This document shows, in pieces, positions 13,499 through 14,589 of a stretch of 14,589 bases of DNA; positions within the stretch are counted from its first letter, which is position 1; each line of letters starts with the position of its first letter. The position numbers and the translations under genes are program-made. Origin of the DNA: Chromatiales bacterium. GTDB taxonomy: Bacteria > Pseudomonadota > Gammaproteobacteria > CAMYNG01. The notes beneath the pieces are model-generated. The model searched no databases, was not told the origin of the DNA, and saw only the letters and a list, made by a program, of their open reading frames with translations. The stretch is taken from NCBI GenBank assembly GCA_027021685.1, contig JALUTW010000116.1:1-14589 (forward strand). The letters are read 5' to 3'.

Positions 13499-14149
13499 AT
13501 GACGACGGCACCCGAAAACGAGGCCCCAGACGCCCTGCTCCTCGTCGCCCCCGGCTGCCCGCACTGTGCCGGGATGCTCTCCGCCCTGGCCCAACTGGTG
13601 AAAGAAGGCGCGGTGGGCCGCCTCACCGTGGTCAACCTGGCGCGACACCCCGAGGAGGCGCAACGGTACGGGGTCAGGAGCGTGCCGTGGCTGAAGCTGG
13701 GCCCGCTGGAACTGCCCGGGGCCCGCTCCCCGGAAGAGCTGCGCCGGTGGGCCCGCGATGCCCTCCGGGCCGAGGGCATGGCCCGCCACCTGGCGGAGCT
13801 GCTGGAGACCGGGGACCTGTCCCGGGCCGAGCGGCTGGCGCGGGAGAACGACGCGGCGCTGGACGCGGTGGGCCTGCTGCTGGCGGACCCTGAGACCGAG
13901 CTGCAGGTGCGCGTGGGCCTGGGGGCCATCCTCGAGGAGCTGGCCGGCGACCCGCGCCTGGACCGGCTCATCGCACCGCTGTCGGCGCTGGCCCGCCACG
14001 ACGACCCGCGCATCCGCAACGACGCCTGCCACTACCTGGGCCTGCTGCGGCGACCCGGTGCCCGCACGGCGCTGGAGACCTGCCGCGAGGATGCCGATCC
14101 CCAGGTGCGGGAGGTGGCGGCCGAGGGCCTGGCCGCGCTGGGAGAGTGA
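13499..14149 (+). CDS. thioredoxin-like protein fused to HEAT repeats
   Basis: 216 residues from the ATG at 13499. An in-frame ATG at 13487 would add four residues, but it overlaps the candidate -10 box. The first 90 residues or so have a thioredoxin fold: LLLVAPGCPHCAGML, with the redox pair C20-P-H-C23, and GVRSVPWLKLG, with a cis-proline-type P63. The rest is helical, and from about residue 125 it resembles HEAT repeats (LAGDPRLDRLIAPLSALARH, DDPRIRNDACHYLGLL, DADPQVREVAAEGLAALG). CPHC is the active-site sequence of DsbA-type oxidases, but there is no signal peptide, so it is probably cytoplasmic. The HEAT part likely binds a protein partner. It is convergent with the symporter gene (four-base gap). 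The function is inferred only at the level of a thiol-disulfide protein. Confidence 0.85.
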   Translation: MTTAPENEAPDALLLVAPGCPHCAGMLSALAQLVKEGAVGRLTVVNLARHPEEAQRYGVRSVPWLKLGPLELPGARSPEELRRWARDALRAEGMARHLAELLETGDLSRAERLARENDAALDAVGLLLADPETELQVRVGLGAILEELAGDPRLDRLIAPLSALARHDDPRIRNDACHYLGLLRRPGARTALETCREDADPQVREVAAEGLAALGE

Positions 14150-14153
14150 CCCG

Positions 14154-14589
14154 TCAGCCGCCGCGGTGCACGGCGTCGAAGCGCGCGGTGACGGCGGCCG
14201 GCGGCGCCGGTCCCAGCAGGGTGCCGGCCACCACCGCCAGTGCCGAGGCCAGCACTCCCGGAATGATCTCGTAGAGGGCGAAGATCCCGCCCTGCCCCTG
14301 GCGCCAGGCCACCACGGTCACCGCGCCGGCCACCATCCCGGCCAGGGCACCCGTGGCGTTCATCCTGCGCCAGTACAGCGACAGGAGCAGCGGCGGGCCG
14401 AAGGCGGCGCCGAACCCGGCCCAGGCATAGGCCACCAGGTCCAGCACCCGGCGATCCGGGTCCCAGGCCAGGGCTACCGCCCCCAGGGTCACGGCCAGCA
14501 CCGCGACCCGCCCCATCCACACCAGCTCGCGGGGGCCGGCCCGCGGCCGGACCAGGGCGCGGTAGAAATCCTCGGTCAGCGCCGAGGCG
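14154..14589 (-). CDS. putP: C-terminal part of a sodium:solute symporter, probably Na+/proline PutP
   Basis: The frame is open from the right window edge to a TGA at 14154-14156, giving about 144 residues of the C-terminus; the family is normally near 490-500 residues. SALTEDFYRALVRPRAG, AYAWAGFGAAFGPPLLLSLYW and MVAGAVTVVAWRQGQGGIFALYEIIPG are typical of PutP in the SSS family, with three or four hydrophobic spans visible. It ends LLGPAPPAAVTARFDAVHRG, again PutP-like. PutP imports L-proline with Na+ across the inner membrane. The sodium-binding residues lie outside the window, so the substrate assignment rests on the C-terminal pattern. A related SSS member is possible. Confidence 0.8.
   Translation of the reverse strand, partial: ASALTEDFYRALVRPRAGPRELVWMGRVAVLAVTLGAVALAWDPDRRVLDLVAYAWAGFGAAFGPPLLLSLYWRRMNATGALAGMVAGAVTVVAWRQGQGGIFALYEIIPGVLASALAVVAGTLLGPAPPAAVTARFDAVHRGG

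Overview
The window comes from a high-GC chromosome. The protein set (DUF1820, YjbQ, MsrA, CheX, paired GGDEF/EAL proteins, a PutP-type symporter) points to a gammaproteobacterium. I lean towards an Ectothiorhodospiraceae-like or other sulfur-oxidiser-type lineage, but that is inference from gene content and base composition. No marker gene fixes the taxon. Two nucleases that are commoner in archaea than in bacteria, a DUF99/endonuclease-dU protein and a DUF123/Uri protein, give mild support to a thermophilic or extremophilic host or ancestor.

Layout. At the left edge are the start of a minus-strand gene (1-241) and a DUF99 protein (308-880, minus). A divergent promoter region leads into a Yip1-family membrane protein (985-1587, plus) and a bile-acid:sodium-symporter-family transporter (1631-2593, plus). 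The last 19 codons of the transporter lie in the first unit of a four-copy 126-bp tandem repeat (2535-3045). After the repeat, two adjacent hairpins mark the convergent junction with a minus-strand group read from 4726 down to 3154: DUF123/Uri nuclease, DUF1820, a small cupin and a secreted two-cysteine protein. A divergent region with a 26-bp perfect palindrome precedes yjbQ (4902-5312, plus), which converges on msrA (5322-5975, minus). msrA lies downstream of a cheX-like gene (6041-6505, minus).

The centre is a signalling block. A PhnD-like periplasmic binding protein (6646-7566) overlaps by one base a two-TM GGDEF-EAL protein (7566-10127). Next comes a dCache-HAMP-GGDEF diguanylate cyclase with AGDEF in its signature (10174-11889), behind its own extended -10 promoter. 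The binding protein has no ABC permease or ATPase beside it, so it probably acts as the ligand sensor for the GGDEF-EAL protein, on the plan of NspS-MbaA in Vibrio. The divergent CheX sits across a short intergenic region carrying a 10-bp inverted repeat.

The right end holds a family-2 glycosyltransferase with an extra C-terminal Rossmann-like domain (11957-12952, minus), overlapped by a short unknown gene (12945-13316, minus). After a divergent region with a 7-bp inverted repeat over a candidate promoter comes a thioredoxin-HEAT fusion (13499-14149, plus), then the C-terminal end of a PutP-type sodium symporter running off the window (14154-14589, minus).

No rRNA, tRNA, CRISPR array, transposase or phage gene was seen. 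Most material fits known families. The parts most worth following up are the PhnD-like/GGDEF-EAL pair, the 126-bp repeat array, the bacterial DUF99 protein, and the three palindromic elements in divergent intergenic regions.
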